Notes: a model not told the origin generated them from the sequence alone. Shown: positions 41,417 to 50,815, counted from the first letter of the stretch. The stretch: DNA of 64,000 nt from Ovoidimarina sediminis (GCF_032586175.1 NZ_JAWHTE010000001.1:124001-188000), one strand, 5' to 3'. A program made the numbers and translations.

Positions 41417-42169
41417 TCACTCGACGATCGTGAACGTCCCCTTACCCGCCAGGATGCCCCGGAACCCCCCGGGCTCATCGAGCGAGAACACGATGATCGG
41501 CAGGTCGTTGTCGCGCGCCAGCGCGATCGCCGAGGCATCCATCACGCCCAGATGCTGCGCCAGCACGTCGTCATAGCTGATCCGGTCGAAGCGCTTGGCA
41601 TCCGCATGGGCCTTCGGGTCCTTGTCATAGACGCCATCCACCTTCGTGCCTTTGAAGATCGCCTCGCAACTCATTTCATTGGCACGCAAAGTCGCCGCCG
41701 TATCGGTGGTGAAATAGGGGTTCCCGGTGCCCGCGGCAAAGATGCAGACCCGCTTCTTTTCGAGGTGCCGCACCGCGCGGCGCCGGATATAGGGCTCCGC
41801 AACCTCGTCCATCCGGATCGCGCTGATCACCCGCGTGTGGATGCCAAGCGCCTCCAGCGCGGCCTGCATCGCCAGCGCGTTCATCACCGTCGCCAGCATC
41901 CCCATGTAATCGGCGGTCGTCCGCTCCATCCCCTGCGCGGATCCCTGCAGGCCGCGAAAGATGTTGCCGCCCCCGATCACCATGCAGATCTCGACGCCAA
42001 GCTCGTGCACCGATTGCACCTCGCGGGCGATCCGCGCCACCGTCGGCGGGTGCAGGCCATAGCCCTGGTCGCCCATCAGCGCCTCGCCCGAGATCTTCAG
42101 AAGCACGCGGGAATAGCGCGTCGCGGGGCCATCCCCGGAGGTGTCGTCTGTCATCGTCTGCGCGTCCAT
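41417..42169 (-). CDS. pyrH: uridylate kinase (UMP kinase)
   Basis: The 250-residue protein (or 245 from the ATG at 42154) belongs to the amino-acid-kinase fold: RVLLKISGEALMGDQGYG, MVIGGGNIFRG, MGMLATVMNALAMQAALE and AAGTGNPYFTTDTAATLRA are standard bacterial UMP kinase blocks. It phosphorylates UMP to UDP. The usual upstream rpsB-tsf genes are absent; miaA lies divergently instead. Confidence 0.97.
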   Translation of the reverse strand: MDAQTMTDDTSGDGPATRYSRVLLKISGEALMGDQGYGLHPPTVARIAREVQSVHELGVEICMVIGGGNIFRGLQGSAQGMERTTADYMGMLATVMNALAMQAALEALGIHTRVISAIRMDEVAEPYIRRRAVRHLEKKRVCIFAAGTGNPYFTTDTAATLRANEMSCEAIFKGTKVDGVYDKDPKAHADAKRFDRISYDDVLAQHLGVMDASAIALARDNDLPIIVFSLDEPGGFRGILAGKGTFTIVE

Positions 42170-42245
42170 CCCTGCCCTCGCTTTTCTTGGCGCCGAAAAT
42201 GTCGGAAAACGCCGCGGGCTTCAACGGCGAAGGTGAGGGACGGGG

Positions 42246-43133
42246 GTGCTGGAGCGGATCGACGACATTCTGAACCGGCTCGACCCCGGAGAACCGGTGC
42301 TGATCGCGGGGCCGACGGCCAGCGGCAAGTCGGCGCTCGCGCTTGCCATCGCCGAGGCGCAGGGCGGCCGGATCATCAATGCCGACGCGCTCCAGGTCTA
42401 TGCCGACTGGCGTATTCTCACCGCGCGGCCCGGGGCGGAGGATCTCGCCCGCGCCCCCCACGCGCTTTACGGCCACGTCCCGGGCGACCGGCCCTATTCC
42501 GTGGGCGACTGGCTGCGCGATCTGAAACCTCTCCTCGACGGCCCCCGCCCGATCGTCACCGGCGGCACCGGGCTCTATTTCACCGCGCTCACCGAAGGGC
42601 TCGCCGATATCCCGCCCACGCCGCCCGGGATTCGCGCCCGCGCCGATGCGCGGCTGGCGGAAGACGGCCCCGAAGCGCTTCTGGCAGAGCTCGACCCCGA
42701 GACGGCCGCCCGCATCGACCGGCAGAACCCGGTCCGCATCCAGCGCGCCTGGGAAGTCCTGCGCACCACCGGCCGCGGCCTCGCCGCCTGGCAGGACGAG
42801 ACCGGCCCGCCGCTTCTGCCCCTGGCCGACACCCAGCCACTCCTCCTCACCGCCGAACGCGACTGGCTCACACCCCGCATCGAACGCCGCTTCGACGCCA
42901 TGCTGGCCGAGGGCGTTCTTGACGAGGCGCGCGCGAACCGCGCGTCCTGGCGCCCCGATCTGCCGTCTGCCAAGGCGATCGGCGCGGCCGAGCTCATGGC
43001 CCATCTCGACGGCCACCTCTCCCTCGACGCGCTGAAAACGGCGGTGTCCACCCTCACGCGACAATATGCCAAACGGCAACGCACCTGGTTCCGAAGCCGC
43101 CTTTCGGCCTGGCCGACCCTTCCCTGCCATTGA
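42246..43133 (+). CDS. miaA: tRNA dimethylallyltransferase
   Basis: The 295-residue enzyme begins with a GTG at 42246 (GGTGAGGGACGG upstream). P-loop AGPTASGKSALALAIAEAQG, INADALQVYADWRILTARP, VTGGTGLYFTALTEGLADIP and RRFDAMLAEGVLDE are MiaA blocks; the C-terminal KAIGAAELMAHL and TRQYAKRQRTWFRSRL bind the anticodon loop. It prenylates A37 of tRNAs reading UNN codons. It is divergent from pyrH. Confidence 0.96.
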   Translation: MLERIDDILNRLDPGEPVLIAGPTASGKSALALAIAEAQGGRIINADALQVYADWRILTARPGAEDLARAPHALYGHVPGDRPYSVGDWLRDLKPLLDGPRPIVTGGTGLYFTALTEGLADIPPTPPGIRARADARLAEDGPEALLAELDPETAARIDRQNPVRIQRAWEVLRTTGRGLAAWQDETGPPLLPLADTQPLLLTAERDWLTPRIERRFDAMLAEGVLDEARANRASWRPDLPSAKAIGAAELMAHLDGHLSLDALKTAVSTLTRQYAKRQRTWFRSRLSAWPTLPCH

Positions 43134-43222
43134 CGCGCGGGCGAAATTAACCAAGAACGGGCAGGTCTGTTTGCGGGCCCTGCCAGGCCCCTATCAAGAG
43201 TGCCGAGGCTGGGGGGCTTCGC

Positions 43223-44020
43223 ATGCTGAAACTGAGGGATCCGAACGCGGAGTTCCGCGTGGCCTCGCTGATGCGTCTCAGCCAGGGGGGGCGCTGGCGC
43301 ACGGAAGCGCAGCGCAGCTACGTGCGCCCTCTGCTCATCTGGTTCACCCGCGGCCAGGGCCGCTTCACCGTCGCCGGGCAAACCCGCGGCTACGGCCCCC
43401 ACAACGCGATCTTCGTGCCGGGCAACACGATGCACGGCTTCGACATGCTGGGCCAGGTCCTCGGCACGGCGATCTTCTTTCCCGAAGATCTCAAGGCCGA
43501 ACTGCCCGACGAACCGATGCACCTGAGGCTGCGCGACGGGTTCCTCCAGGCCGAGCTCACCGCCCTCGTCGACGCGCTCGAACGCGAGGCGACGCAGCAG
43601 AAACCCGGCGCCGAACGCGCCATGATGCACTATGGCGGGCTGATCGCAGTCTGGCTCGAACGCCACGGCGATCTCTCAGATCCGGCACTCGAACCCACCG
43701 CAAGCCAGCGCCTCACCAACGCCTTCGCGGCCCTGGTCGAGCGCGATTTCCGCTCCGGCAAGGGCGTGTCGCACTATGCCGAAAAGCTCGGCGTCACGCC
43801 CACGCACCTGACCCGCGCCTGCCGCCAGTCGAACGGCAAAAGCGCCTCGCGCTTCCTCGCCGACCGCGTGCATTACGAGGCCTGCCGGCTTCTCAGCGAA
43901 ACCGACATGCCGATCAAGGATATCGCCCGCCGCCTGGGCTTCGGCTCGGCGGCCTATTTCAGCCGGACGTTCTCGGGCGCGGCGGGCCAAAGCCCAAGCG
44001 CCTTCCGCGCCAGAAGCTGA
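43223..44020 (+). CDS. AraC-family transcriptional regulator
   Basis: The 265-residue protein has an N-terminal cupin-like sensing domain (WFTRGQGRFTVAGQT, FVPGNTMHGFDMLGQVLG) and a C-terminal AraC double helix-turn-helix (YAEKLGVTPTHLTRACRQSN, SETDMPIKDIARRLGFGSAA, YFSRTFSGAAGQSPSAFR). It lies 297 bp upstream of an ABC transporter operon on the same strand. Direct repeats typical of AraC sites lie between them, so it is the probable activator of that operon. The ligand is unknown. Confidence 0.92.
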   Translation: MLKLRDPNAEFRVASLMRLSQGGRWRTEAQRSYVRPLLIWFTRGQGRFTVAGQTRGYGPHNAIFVPGNTMHGFDMLGQVLGTAIFFPEDLKAELPDEPMHLRLRDGFLQAELTALVDALEREATQQKPGAERAMMHYGGLIAVWLERHGDLSDPALEPTASQRLTNAFAALVERDFRSGKGVSHYAEKLGVTPTHLTRACRQSNGKSASRFLADRVHYEACRLLSETDMPIKDIARRLGFGSAAYFSRTFSGAAGQSPSAFRARS

Positions 44021-44097
44021 CGCAAGCGCAACCGCCTTCGGCGCACCGCCCAAACCCCTGAAACATCACGCCAAATCCGGCCAGCCTCGCGCCGCCC

Positions 44098-44130
44098 ATG
44101 TCGGTTTTGAAACAGGCCGATGTCGTTTTT
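44098..44130 (+). promoter_or_regulatory. candidate AraC-type operator (direct repeat)
   Basis: ATGTCGGTTTT (44098-44108) and ATGTCGTTTTT (44120-44130) are direct repeats with 22-bp spacing, about two helical turns, as AraC-family monomers recognise. A possible -35 TTGACC lies at 44157-44162 with GAATAC about 19 bp further, so the repeat would sit roughly at -95 to -63. The AraC gene is directly upstream and the ABC operon downstream. Confidence 0.5.
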
Positions 44131-44317
44131 TTGCGCAGATGGGGCGGTCACAGGCGTTGACCTGCCGGGGTTTTCCATGCCGAATACAGGCAGAGGGGGT
44201 GCGCGCCTGCAGAACTTCGCGACGCCGCGGCGGTCCGCCGTACGGGGCCTCGAAACACCGCAGGCCGGGTACAGCCCGATAACAACGAATAAAGTCTCAC
44301 AGGGAGAAGCACGAGAC

Positions 44318-45985
44318 ATGCGGAGAAGAACTCTTACCGGCAAGCCCATGCACCGGGCCGCCGAAATGTACATCAGGGATTTCAAGGCAGGCAAAATGAG
44401 CCGCCGCGAATTCATGACATACGCCACCACCGTCGGCCTCACCGCGGCCACGGCTGGCTCGATCATCGGCGCGCGGCCTGCCCGCGCCGGCGGCCACATC
44501 CAGCAGGGCGGCACGCTCCGGATCCAGATGGAAGTCCACGGCATGACAGAGCCGCGGATCTACCAGTGGTCCGAAATGGGCAACCAGACCCGCGGGCTTC
44601 TGGAACATCTCGTCCACTACAACGCGGACGGCTCGTTCACGCCCGTCCTGCTCGACAGCTGGGAAATCAACGACGACGCCACCGAATACCGCCTGAACCT
44701 GCGTCAGGGGGTGAAGTGGAACAACGGCGACGATTTCACCTCCGCCGACGTGGCGGCCAACTTCGAAGGCTGGTGCGACACCACCGTGGAAGGCTCGTCC
44801 ATGCCGGGCCGCATGGGCTCGCTCGTCGATCCCGACACGGGCGTCCTGCGCGCGGGCGCGATCGAAACGCCGGATGATCACACCGTCGTCCTCAAACTGC
44901 CCACGCCCGACATCACCATCATCGCGGGCATCGCCGACTATCCGGCCGCCGTGGTCCACCGCACCAAGATCGGCGTGAACCACATCGACGAAGGCGGATC
45001 GGCGCTCGGCACCGGCGCCTACATGCTCGAAGACTACTCGGTGGGCGAAAAGTCGGTCTGGGTGAAGAACCCCAACCACACCTGGTGGAACGCCGACAAC
45101 GGCGCCTATCTCGACCGGGTCGAGTTCATCGATTACGGCACCGATCCGGCGACCATCCTCGCCGCCGTCGAGGCCGAGGAAGTCGACATGGTCTATGAAA
45201 CCGTGGGCGATTTCGTCGACATTCTCGACGGGCTCGGCCTCGTCCGCTCCGAGGCGCAGACGGCGGCCACGATCATCTGCCGCCCGAACGCGATCACCGA
45301 GGTGGACGGGATGAAGCCCTATGCCGACGTCCGCGTCCGCAAGGCGCTGGCCATGGCGGTCGACAACGCGGTCGTGCTCGAACTGGGCTATGCGGGCCGC
45401 GGCAACGTCGCCGAAAACCACCACGTCTCGCCGATCCATCCGGCCTATGCCGAACTGCCGCCGCTCACGGTCGATCCGGCCGGCGCCGCGGCGCTGATGG
45501 AAGAAGCGGGCATGATGGATTACGAGCACGAGATCCACTCGCTCGACGACGGGTGGGAACGCGACTCGACCGATGCCATCGCCGCCCAGCTCCGCGACGC
45601 GGGCTTCAAGGTGAAGCGGACGGTTCTGCCCGGCTCGACCTACTGGAACGACTGGCAGAAATATCCCTTCTCCTCGACGACCTGGAACCAGCGGCCCTTC
45701 GGCACGCAGGTCCTCACCCTCGCCTACACCTCGAACGCGGTGTGGAACGAGACGGGCTTCGCGAACGAAGAGTTCGACCGGATCCTGGCCGAGGCGAACG
45801 CCATCGCCGACGCCGACCAGCGCCGCGAGAAGATGCGCCGGCTGGAAGAGATCATGCAGGAAGAAGGCGTGATCATTCAGCCGTTCTGGCGCTCGATCTA
45901 CAACCACTACACCGAGAACGTGGTGAACGCGGAGATGCATCCGCAGTTCGAGATCAAGTACCAGCACATCGGCCTCGCGGGCTGA
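44318..45985 (+). CDS. ABC transporter substrate-binding protein, family 5, Tat-exported
   Basis: From the ATG at 44318, with AGGGAGAAGC upstream, the product has 555 residues. A twin-arginine signal SRREFMTYATTVGLTAATAG lies at about residues 28-47 after a 27-residue n-region, so export in folded form is expected. The mature part has the peptide/nickel-binding fold (LRQGVKWNNGDDFTSADVAAN, LGTGAYMLEDYSVGEKSVWV, PYADVRVRKALAMAVDNAVV). The ligand could be a peptide, opine, or metal chelate. It is the first gene of an operon with two permeases and a fused ATPase. A longer frame start at 44120 runs through the promoter and is rejected. Confidence 0.93.
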   Translation: MRRRTLTGKPMHRAAEMYIRDFKAGKMSRREFMTYATTVGLTAATAGSIIGARPARAGGHIQQGGTLRIQMEVHGMTEPRIYQWSEMGNQTRGLLEHLVHYNADGSFTPVLLDSWEINDDATEYRLNLRQGVKWNNGDDFTSADVAANFEGWCDTTVEGSSMPGRMGSLVDPDTGVLRAGAIETPDDHTVVLKLPTPDITIIAGIADYPAAVVHRTKIGVNHIDEGGSALGTGAYMLEDYSVGEKSVWVKNPNHTWWNADNGAYLDRVEFIDYGTDPATILAAVEAEEVDMVYETVGDFVDILDGLGLVRSEAQTAATIICRPNAITEVDGMKPYADVRVRKALAMAVDNAVVLELGYAGRGNVAENHHVSPIHPAYAELPPLTVDPAGAAALMEEAGMMDYEHEIHSLDDGWERDSTDAIAAQLRDAGFKVKRTVLPGSTYWNDWQKYPFSSTTWNQRPFGTQVLTLAYTSNAVWNETGFANEEFDRILAEANAIADADQRREKMRRLEEIMQEEGVIIQPFWRSIYNHYTENVVNAEMHPQFEIKYQHIGLAG

Positions 45986-45994
45986 TAGAAAACC

Positions 45995-46030
45995 GGAAGG
46001 GCCGCCGCGGTGATCGCAGCGGCCCTTTCC
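45995..46030 (+). other. stem-loop between binding-protein and permease genes
   Basis: GGAAGGGCCGC (45995-46005) pairs with GCGGCCCTTTCC (46019-46030, one bulge), 13-nt loop, 9 bp after the stop codon. There is no T tract. Such stems after the binding-protein gene of ABC operons commonly protect the upstream mRNA or partly terminate, giving more binding protein than permease. Confidence 0.6.
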
Positions 46031-46088
46031 GCAAGGGAGGAACCGATCGCCGGACACGCGGCGACGGCACGCCAACGGGGACTATCAG

Positions 46089-47132
46089 ATGGCTCAATTC
46101 ATCCTGCGCCGCTTCGGCGTGATGATCCTTACCGCGCTCGTCCTGACATTCATCGTCTTCCTGCTGACGAACCTCTACCCCAACCTCGAAAAGGTGGCGA
46201 AGTTCGAAGGCAACGTGCGGATGACCGATGAACAGGTCGCAAGCTGGCTGAACAAGAACGGCTACACCCAGCCGGTTCTGAAACGCTACGGCGAATGGCT
46301 GGGCGTCATGCCGGGCTGGACGCGCACGGAAAACGGCGTCACCACCGGGCGCTGCGTCAAAAGCCCGGAAACAGCGGCCGACGCGCCCACCTTCTGCGGC
46401 GTGCTGCAGGGCGACTGGGGCTATTCCACGGTGTTCAAGGACGATGTGGGGCCGATCATCTCCGAACGTCTCGGGCTCACCGGCAAGCTGATGTTCTGGG
46501 TCATGGTGCTCATGGTCCCCTCCGCCCTTCTCGTGGGCGTGCTGGCGGGGATGCGCGAAGGCTCCCGCCTCGACCGTTCGCTCTCCACCTTCTCGATCGC
46601 CTCCACGGCGACGCCGGAATACGTCTCGGGCGTCATCTTCATCACGATCTTCGCCTCCTCGGCCACCGGGCTCAAATGGTTCAAGGGCACGGCCACCGCC
46701 GCCGCCGACAACGCGACGTTCGAAAACTTCTTCCTGCCGGTGCTGACGATCGCGCTCTACGGCATGGGCTACATCGCCCGGATGACGCGGGCCTCGATGA
46801 CAGAGGTGATGACGGCCCAGTACATCCGCACCGCGCGGCTGAAGGGCGTCTCCTTCCGCAACATCGTCCTGAAACACGCGCTCCGGAACGCGCTGATCGC
46901 CCCCTTCACGGTGATCATGCTGCAATTCCCCTGGCTCCTGAACGGCGTCGTCATCGTCGAGACGCTCTTCAACTACAAGGGCTTCGGCTGGACGCTGGTG
47001 CAGGCCGCCGGCAACAACGACATCGAACTCCTGCTGGCCTGCTCGGTCGTCGCGGTCTTCGTCGTCCTCGTGACGCAGCTCATATCCGATATCGGCTACG
47101 TCTTCCTCAACCCACGCATCCGGATCGCATAA
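46089..47132 (+). CDS. ABC transporter permease, DppB-like, with enlarged periplasmic loop
   Basis: The 347-residue protein has the DppB/OppB layout: FILRRFGVMILTALVLTFIV as span 1, then a BPD permease domain with the EAA-type loop YIRTARLKGVSFRNIVLKHAL and the end VETLFNYKGFGWTLVQAA. Between span 1 and span 2 lies an unusually long periplasmic stretch (about residues 35-125) containing MTDEQVASWLNKNGYTQPVL and two cysteines (TTGRCVKSP, PTFCGVLQGDWG). It forms the channel with the next gene's product. Confidence 0.92.
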   Translation: MAQFILRRFGVMILTALVLTFIVFLLTNLYPNLEKVAKFEGNVRMTDEQVASWLNKNGYTQPVLKRYGEWLGVMPGWTRTENGVTTGRCVKSPETAADAPTFCGVLQGDWGYSTVFKDDVGPIISERLGLTGKLMFWVMVLMVPSALLVGVLAGMREGSRLDRSLSTFSIASTATPEYVSGVIFITIFASSATGLKWFKGTATAAADNATFENFFLPVLTIALYGMGYIARMTRASMTEVMTAQYIRTARLKGVSFRNIVLKHALRNALIAPFTVIMLQFPWLLNGVVIVETLFNYKGFGWTLVQAAGNNDIELLLACSVVAVFVVLVTQLISDIGYVFLNPRIRIA

Positions 47133-47146
47133 GGGAGGCCTGAGAC

Positions 47147-48559
47147 ATGGACGTACTTACCTGGACAGGCAGCCTCGGCCCGATCCTCAACCCGATCTTC
47201 CTCGCGGTCGCCGGGGCAATGGCCGTCTGCATTGTGGCCCAGATCCTTCTTGGTCTGATCCCAAGCGCCACCTATGTCACCGGCTCCGCCATGGCGGCGA
47301 AACGGGGACCGAGCGACTATGCCGCGCTCGGCACCAAATACACCTTCATGGCGCTCGTGGTCTTCGCGCTGATCTACCTCGTGGGCGGCATCCTGCAGCC
47401 CTCGATCGAGAACAAGGGCATCATCGGCGCGATCTCCACCCGGCTCCTGCCGGTCTGGATCTCGCTCGTCGTCCTCTTCGCGGTCTCGATCACCTTCAAG
47501 CGCAAGCTCGGGCTCTACGGCAAGCTCTTCGACTCGCCCATCGGCATGATCGGCTTCGGCATGGTGATGTTCTGGGTCTTCACCGGCATCTACGCGGGCT
47601 TCGGCTGGATCCTCACCCACGAACCGCTGGTGCAGGTCTCGGGCATGAAGAACAAGGTGCCGGGCACGGCGCTGACCGAGGAAGGGCTCTACCCCTATTA
47701 CCTCCTCGGCGGCGACAACCTCGCCCGCGACGTCTTCAGCCGCATGATCGCAGGCTCCACCGAAGTGCTGAAGATCGCACCCTTCGCGACCGTCTTCGCC
47801 TTCATGGTCGGCATCACCCTGGGGCTTCCGGCGGGCTATTATGGCGGCAAGCTCGACACCTTCCTGTCGTTCCTCGCGAACCTCGTCCTCGCCTTCCCGG
47901 TGATCCTGCTCTTCTACCTCCTCGTGACGCCGGAGATCGTGCTGACGGGCATCCCCACCTACATGGCGGCGGTCCTGTTCCTGTTCCCGATCATCTTCCT
48001 CTGCATCCTCTTCAACTCGCGCTTCTTCACCCAGCCGCAGAAGCGCAACGTCTATATCGGCGTCACGCTGGTCGTCGGGCTCTGGATCTATCTCGGCATC
48101 GCCTGGGATGCCGATCCCCTCGGCATCATCTCGCTGCCCGCGAACATCCTCGTGGTGTTCGTCTCGGTCGTCTTCGTGAACTCGCCCACGGTCTTCCGGA
48201 TCGTGCGCGGCCTCGTCCTCGACATCCGCACGCGCGATTACGTGGCCGCCGGGCAGACCCGGGGCGAAGGCCCCTGGTACATCATGCTGTGGGAAATCCT
48301 GCCGAACGCACGCGGGCCGCTGATCGTCGATTTCTGCCTCCGGATCGGCTACACCACGATCCTGCTCGGAACATTGGGCTTCTTCGGCCTCGGGCTCTCG
48401 CCCGAAAGCCCGGACTGGGGTGCCACGATCAACTCGGGCCGCCGGCTTCTGTCGGTCTACCCGCATCCCGCCCTCGCGCCCGCGCTCGCGCTCATGAGCC
48501 TCGTGCTCGGCCTCAACCTCCTCGCCGACGGGCTCCGCGAAGAAAGCCTGAAGGACTGA
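47147..48559 (+). CDS. ABC transporter permease, DppC-like, extended
   Basis: At 470 residues this is far longer than the usual 280-310 of DppC-type permeases. An extra N-terminal region of about 150 residues has three to four hydrophobic segments (FLAVAGAMAVCIVAQILLGL, YTFMALVVFALIYLVGGIL, LPVWISLVVLFAVSI). The permease domain proper starts near DNLARDVFSRMIAGSTEVLK and holds a second insertion of about 90 residues with three hydrophobic stretches before the EAA loop YVAAGQTRGEGPWYIMLWEI and LLGTLGFFGLGLSPESPDWG. It follows the first permease by 14 bp. Confidence 0.9.
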   Translation: MDVLTWTGSLGPILNPIFLAVAGAMAVCIVAQILLGLIPSATYVTGSAMAAKRGPSDYAALGTKYTFMALVVFALIYLVGGILQPSIENKGIIGAISTRLLPVWISLVVLFAVSITFKRKLGLYGKLFDSPIGMIGFGMVMFWVFTGIYAGFGWILTHEPLVQVSGMKNKVPGTALTEEGLYPYYLLGGDNLARDVFSRMIAGSTEVLKIAPFATVFAFMVGITLGLPAGYYGGKLDTFLSFLANLVLAFPVILLFYLLVTPEIVLTGIPTYMAAVLFLFPIIFLCILFNSRFFTQPQKRNVYIGVTLVVGLWIYLGIAWDADPLGIISLPANILVVFVSVVFVNSPTVFRIVRGLVLDIRTRDYVAAGQTRGEGPWYIMLWEILPNARGPLIVDFCLRIGYTTILLGTLGFFGLGLSPESPDWGATINSGRRLLSVYPHPALAPALALMSLVLGLNLLADGLREESLKD

Positions 48560-48583
48560 TGGCGCATGCCCCGCAGTCGCCAG

Positions 48584-48625
48584 GTGGTGTGTAGCGGAAG
48601 GTCAGCGGCCTTCCGCGGGCACCAC
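48584..48625 (+). other. stem-loop between permease and ATPase genes
   Basis: GCGGAAGG (48594-48601) pairs with CCTTCCGC (48609-48616), extended across an internal loop by GTGGTG (48584-48589) with CACCAC (48620-48625). There is no T tract, so it is probably an mRNA processing or stability element inside the operon. Confidence 0.5.
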
Positions 48626-48660
48626 ACCCACGAAGTTTAAGAACCCGAAAGGGAACCAAG

Positions 48661-50748
48661 ATGGCAAAATGGGACTACGACGGCCCGATCCTCGAAATCG
48701 AGAAGCTCTCGATCAGCTTCTTCACGCGCCTGCGCGAAATCCCGGCGGTGATGGATTTCTCCGCCACCGTCATGCCGGGCGAGGCGCTGGGCCTCGTGGG
48801 CGAGTCGGGCTGCGGCAAATCCACCGTGGCCTTGGGCGTCATGCAGGATCTGGGCGTCAACGGCCGGATCGTCGGCGGCTCGATCAAGTTCAAGGGCCGT
48901 GACCTGGGCGAAATGTCGATGGAAGAGCTTCGCGATATCCGCGGCTCCGAAATCGCGATGATCTACCAGGAGCCGATGGCCTCGCTGAACCCCGCCATGC
49001 GGATCGGCAAGCAGCTCATGGAAGTGCCGATGATCCATGAAGGCATCGGCGAGAAAGAGGCCTACGAGCGCGCCCTCGAAGTCGTCACCGACGTGAAACT
49101 CCCCGACCCGAAGCGCATGCTGAACTCCTTCCCCCACCAGCTTTCCGGCGGGCAGCAGCAGCGCATCGTGATCGCCATGGCGCTCATGTCGAAGCCCTCG
49201 CTTCTGATCCTCGACGAACCCACCACCGCGCTCGACGTGACCGTCGAGGCCGCCGTCGTCGAACTCGTGAAGGATCTCGGCAAGAAATACGGCACCTCGA
49301 TGCTGTTCATTTCGCACAATCTCGGGCTCGTGCTCGAAACCTGCGACAGGCTCTGCGTGATGTATTCGGGCGAGGCGGTCGAACGCGGCTCCATCGCGGA
49401 CGTGTTCGACAAGATGCAGCACCCCTATACCCAGGCGCTCTTCCGCTCGATCCCGCTGCCGGGGGCCGACAAGAACTCCCGCCCCCTCGTGGCGATCCCG
49501 GGCAACTTCCCGCTCCCCCACGAACGCCCCCCGGGCTGCAACTTCGGCCCCCGCTGCGATTACTTCCAGGAAGGCCGCTGCGACGCGCAGGATATCCCGA
49601 TGTTCGAGGTCGACGGCGACGACCGCCACCACACCCGCTGCCTCAGGTTCGAGGAAATCGACTGGCACGCCCCCATCAAGGCCGGCAAGCAGTTCGAGAA
49701 GACCGAACCGGGCCAGGTCGTGCTCAAGATGCAGAACCTCAAGAAATACTACGAGGTCGCGGCCAATGCGCTCTTCGGCGGGGCGGAAAAGAAGGTGGTG
49801 AAGGCCAACGAAACGCTGTCCTTCGAAGCCCGCGAATCCGAAACCCTCGCCATCGTGGGCGAATCGGGCTGCGGCAAATCCACCTTCGCCAAGGTGCTCA
49901 TGGGGCTCGAAACGGCCACCTCCGGCCGCATCATGCTCGACAACCAGGAAATCCAGGATACGCCGATCGAGGAACGCGACACCAAGATGGTCTCATCCGT
50001 CCAGATGGTGTTCCAGAACCCGTTCGACACGCTGAACCCCTCGATGACGGTGGGCCGCCAGATCATGCGCGCCCTCGAAATCTTCGGCATCGGCAAGACC
50101 GAGGAGTCGCGCCGCAAACACATGCTCGAACTGCTCGACCTCGTGAAACTGCCGCGTGAATTCGCCGACCGGATGCCGCGCCAGCTCTCGGGCGGGCAGA
50201 AACAGCGGGTCGGCATCGCGCGGGCCTTCGCGGGCGGCGCGCGCATCGTGGTCGCTGACGAACCGGTCTCCGCCCTCGATGTGTCGGTTCAGGCCGCTGT
50301 CACCGACCTCTTGATGGAAATCCAGAGAAACGAGAAGACGACCCTTCTCTTCATCTCCCACGATCTTTCCATCGTGCGCTATCTCTCCGACCGGGTGATG
50401 GTCATGTATCTGGGCCACGTGGTCGAAATGGGCTCGACCGAGGAGGTCTTCGCCCCCCCCTACCACCCCTATACCGAGGCGCTTCTCTCCGCCGTGCCCA
50501 TCGCCGACACCTCGATCGAGAAAAAGCACATCGTCCTCGAAGGCGATATCCCCTCGGCCATGAACCCGCCGCCGGGCTGCCCGTTCCAGACGCGCTGCCG
50601 CTGGAAGGACAAGGTGCCGGGCAATCTCTGCGAGAAAGAGGTGCCGCCGGTCCGCAAGCTCGGGCCGTCCGGCCACCAGATCAAGTGCCACCTCGCCGAC
50701 GAGGTGCTCGAAGAGATGGAGCCGGTGATCAAGGTCGCCGCCGAATAA
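48661..50748 (+). CDS. fused dipeptide/oligopeptide ABC transporter ATP-binding protein (DppD-DppF type)
   Basis: The 695-residue protein is two ATPases in one chain. The first half has Walker A GESGCGKST (residues 47-55), signature LSGGQQQRIVIAMAL and Walker B LLILDEPTTALD; the second repeats GESGCGKST near residue 400, LSGGQKQRVGIARAF and IVVADEPVSALD. Each half ends with the cysteine-bearing oligopeptide C-terminal domain (PPGCNFGPRCDYFQEGRCDA and PPGCPFQTRCRWKDKVPG). It powers the transporter of the preceding genes. DppD and DppF are usually separate proteins, but fusions are known. Confidence 0.95.
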   Translation: MAKWDYDGPILEIEKLSISFFTRLREIPAVMDFSATVMPGEALGLVGESGCGKSTVALGVMQDLGVNGRIVGGSIKFKGRDLGEMSMEELRDIRGSEIAMIYQEPMASLNPAMRIGKQLMEVPMIHEGIGEKEAYERALEVVTDVKLPDPKRMLNSFPHQLSGGQQQRIVIAMALMSKPSLLILDEPTTALDVTVEAAVVELVKDLGKKYGTSMLFISHNLGLVLETCDRLCVMYSGEAVERGSIADVFDKMQHPYTQALFRSIPLPGADKNSRPLVAIPGNFPLPHERPPGCNFGPRCDYFQEGRCDAQDIPMFEVDGDDRHHTRCLRFEEIDWHAPIKAGKQFEKTEPGQVVLKMQNLKKYYEVAANALFGGAEKKVVKANETLSFEARESETLAIVGESGCGKSTFAKVLMGLETATSGRIMLDNQEIQDTPIEERDTKMVSSVQMVFQNPFDTLNPSMTVGRQIMRALEIFGIGKTEESRRKHMLELLDLVKLPREFADRMPRQLSGGQKQRVGIARAFAGGARIVVADEPVSALDVSVQAAVTDLLMEIQRNEKTTLLFISHDLSIVRYLSDRVMVMYLGHVVEMGSTEEVFAPPYHPYTEALLSAVPIADTSIEKKHIVLEGDIPSAMNPPPGCPFQTRCRWKDKVPGNLCEKEVPPVRKLGPSGHQIKCHLADEVLEEMEPVIKVAAE

Positions 50749-50815
50749 CCGCGCGTCGGGGAACCATACCGCGCGCCGGGCCGTTGACCCTCCGTTAATC
50801 CGGAGGAGACGCCCC

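Noticed and set aside
44120..44317. 66-codon N-terminal extension of the ABC binding protein
   Set aside because: It would put protein before the Tat signal and across the operator and promoter-like region; the ATG at 44318 has a good ribosome site.
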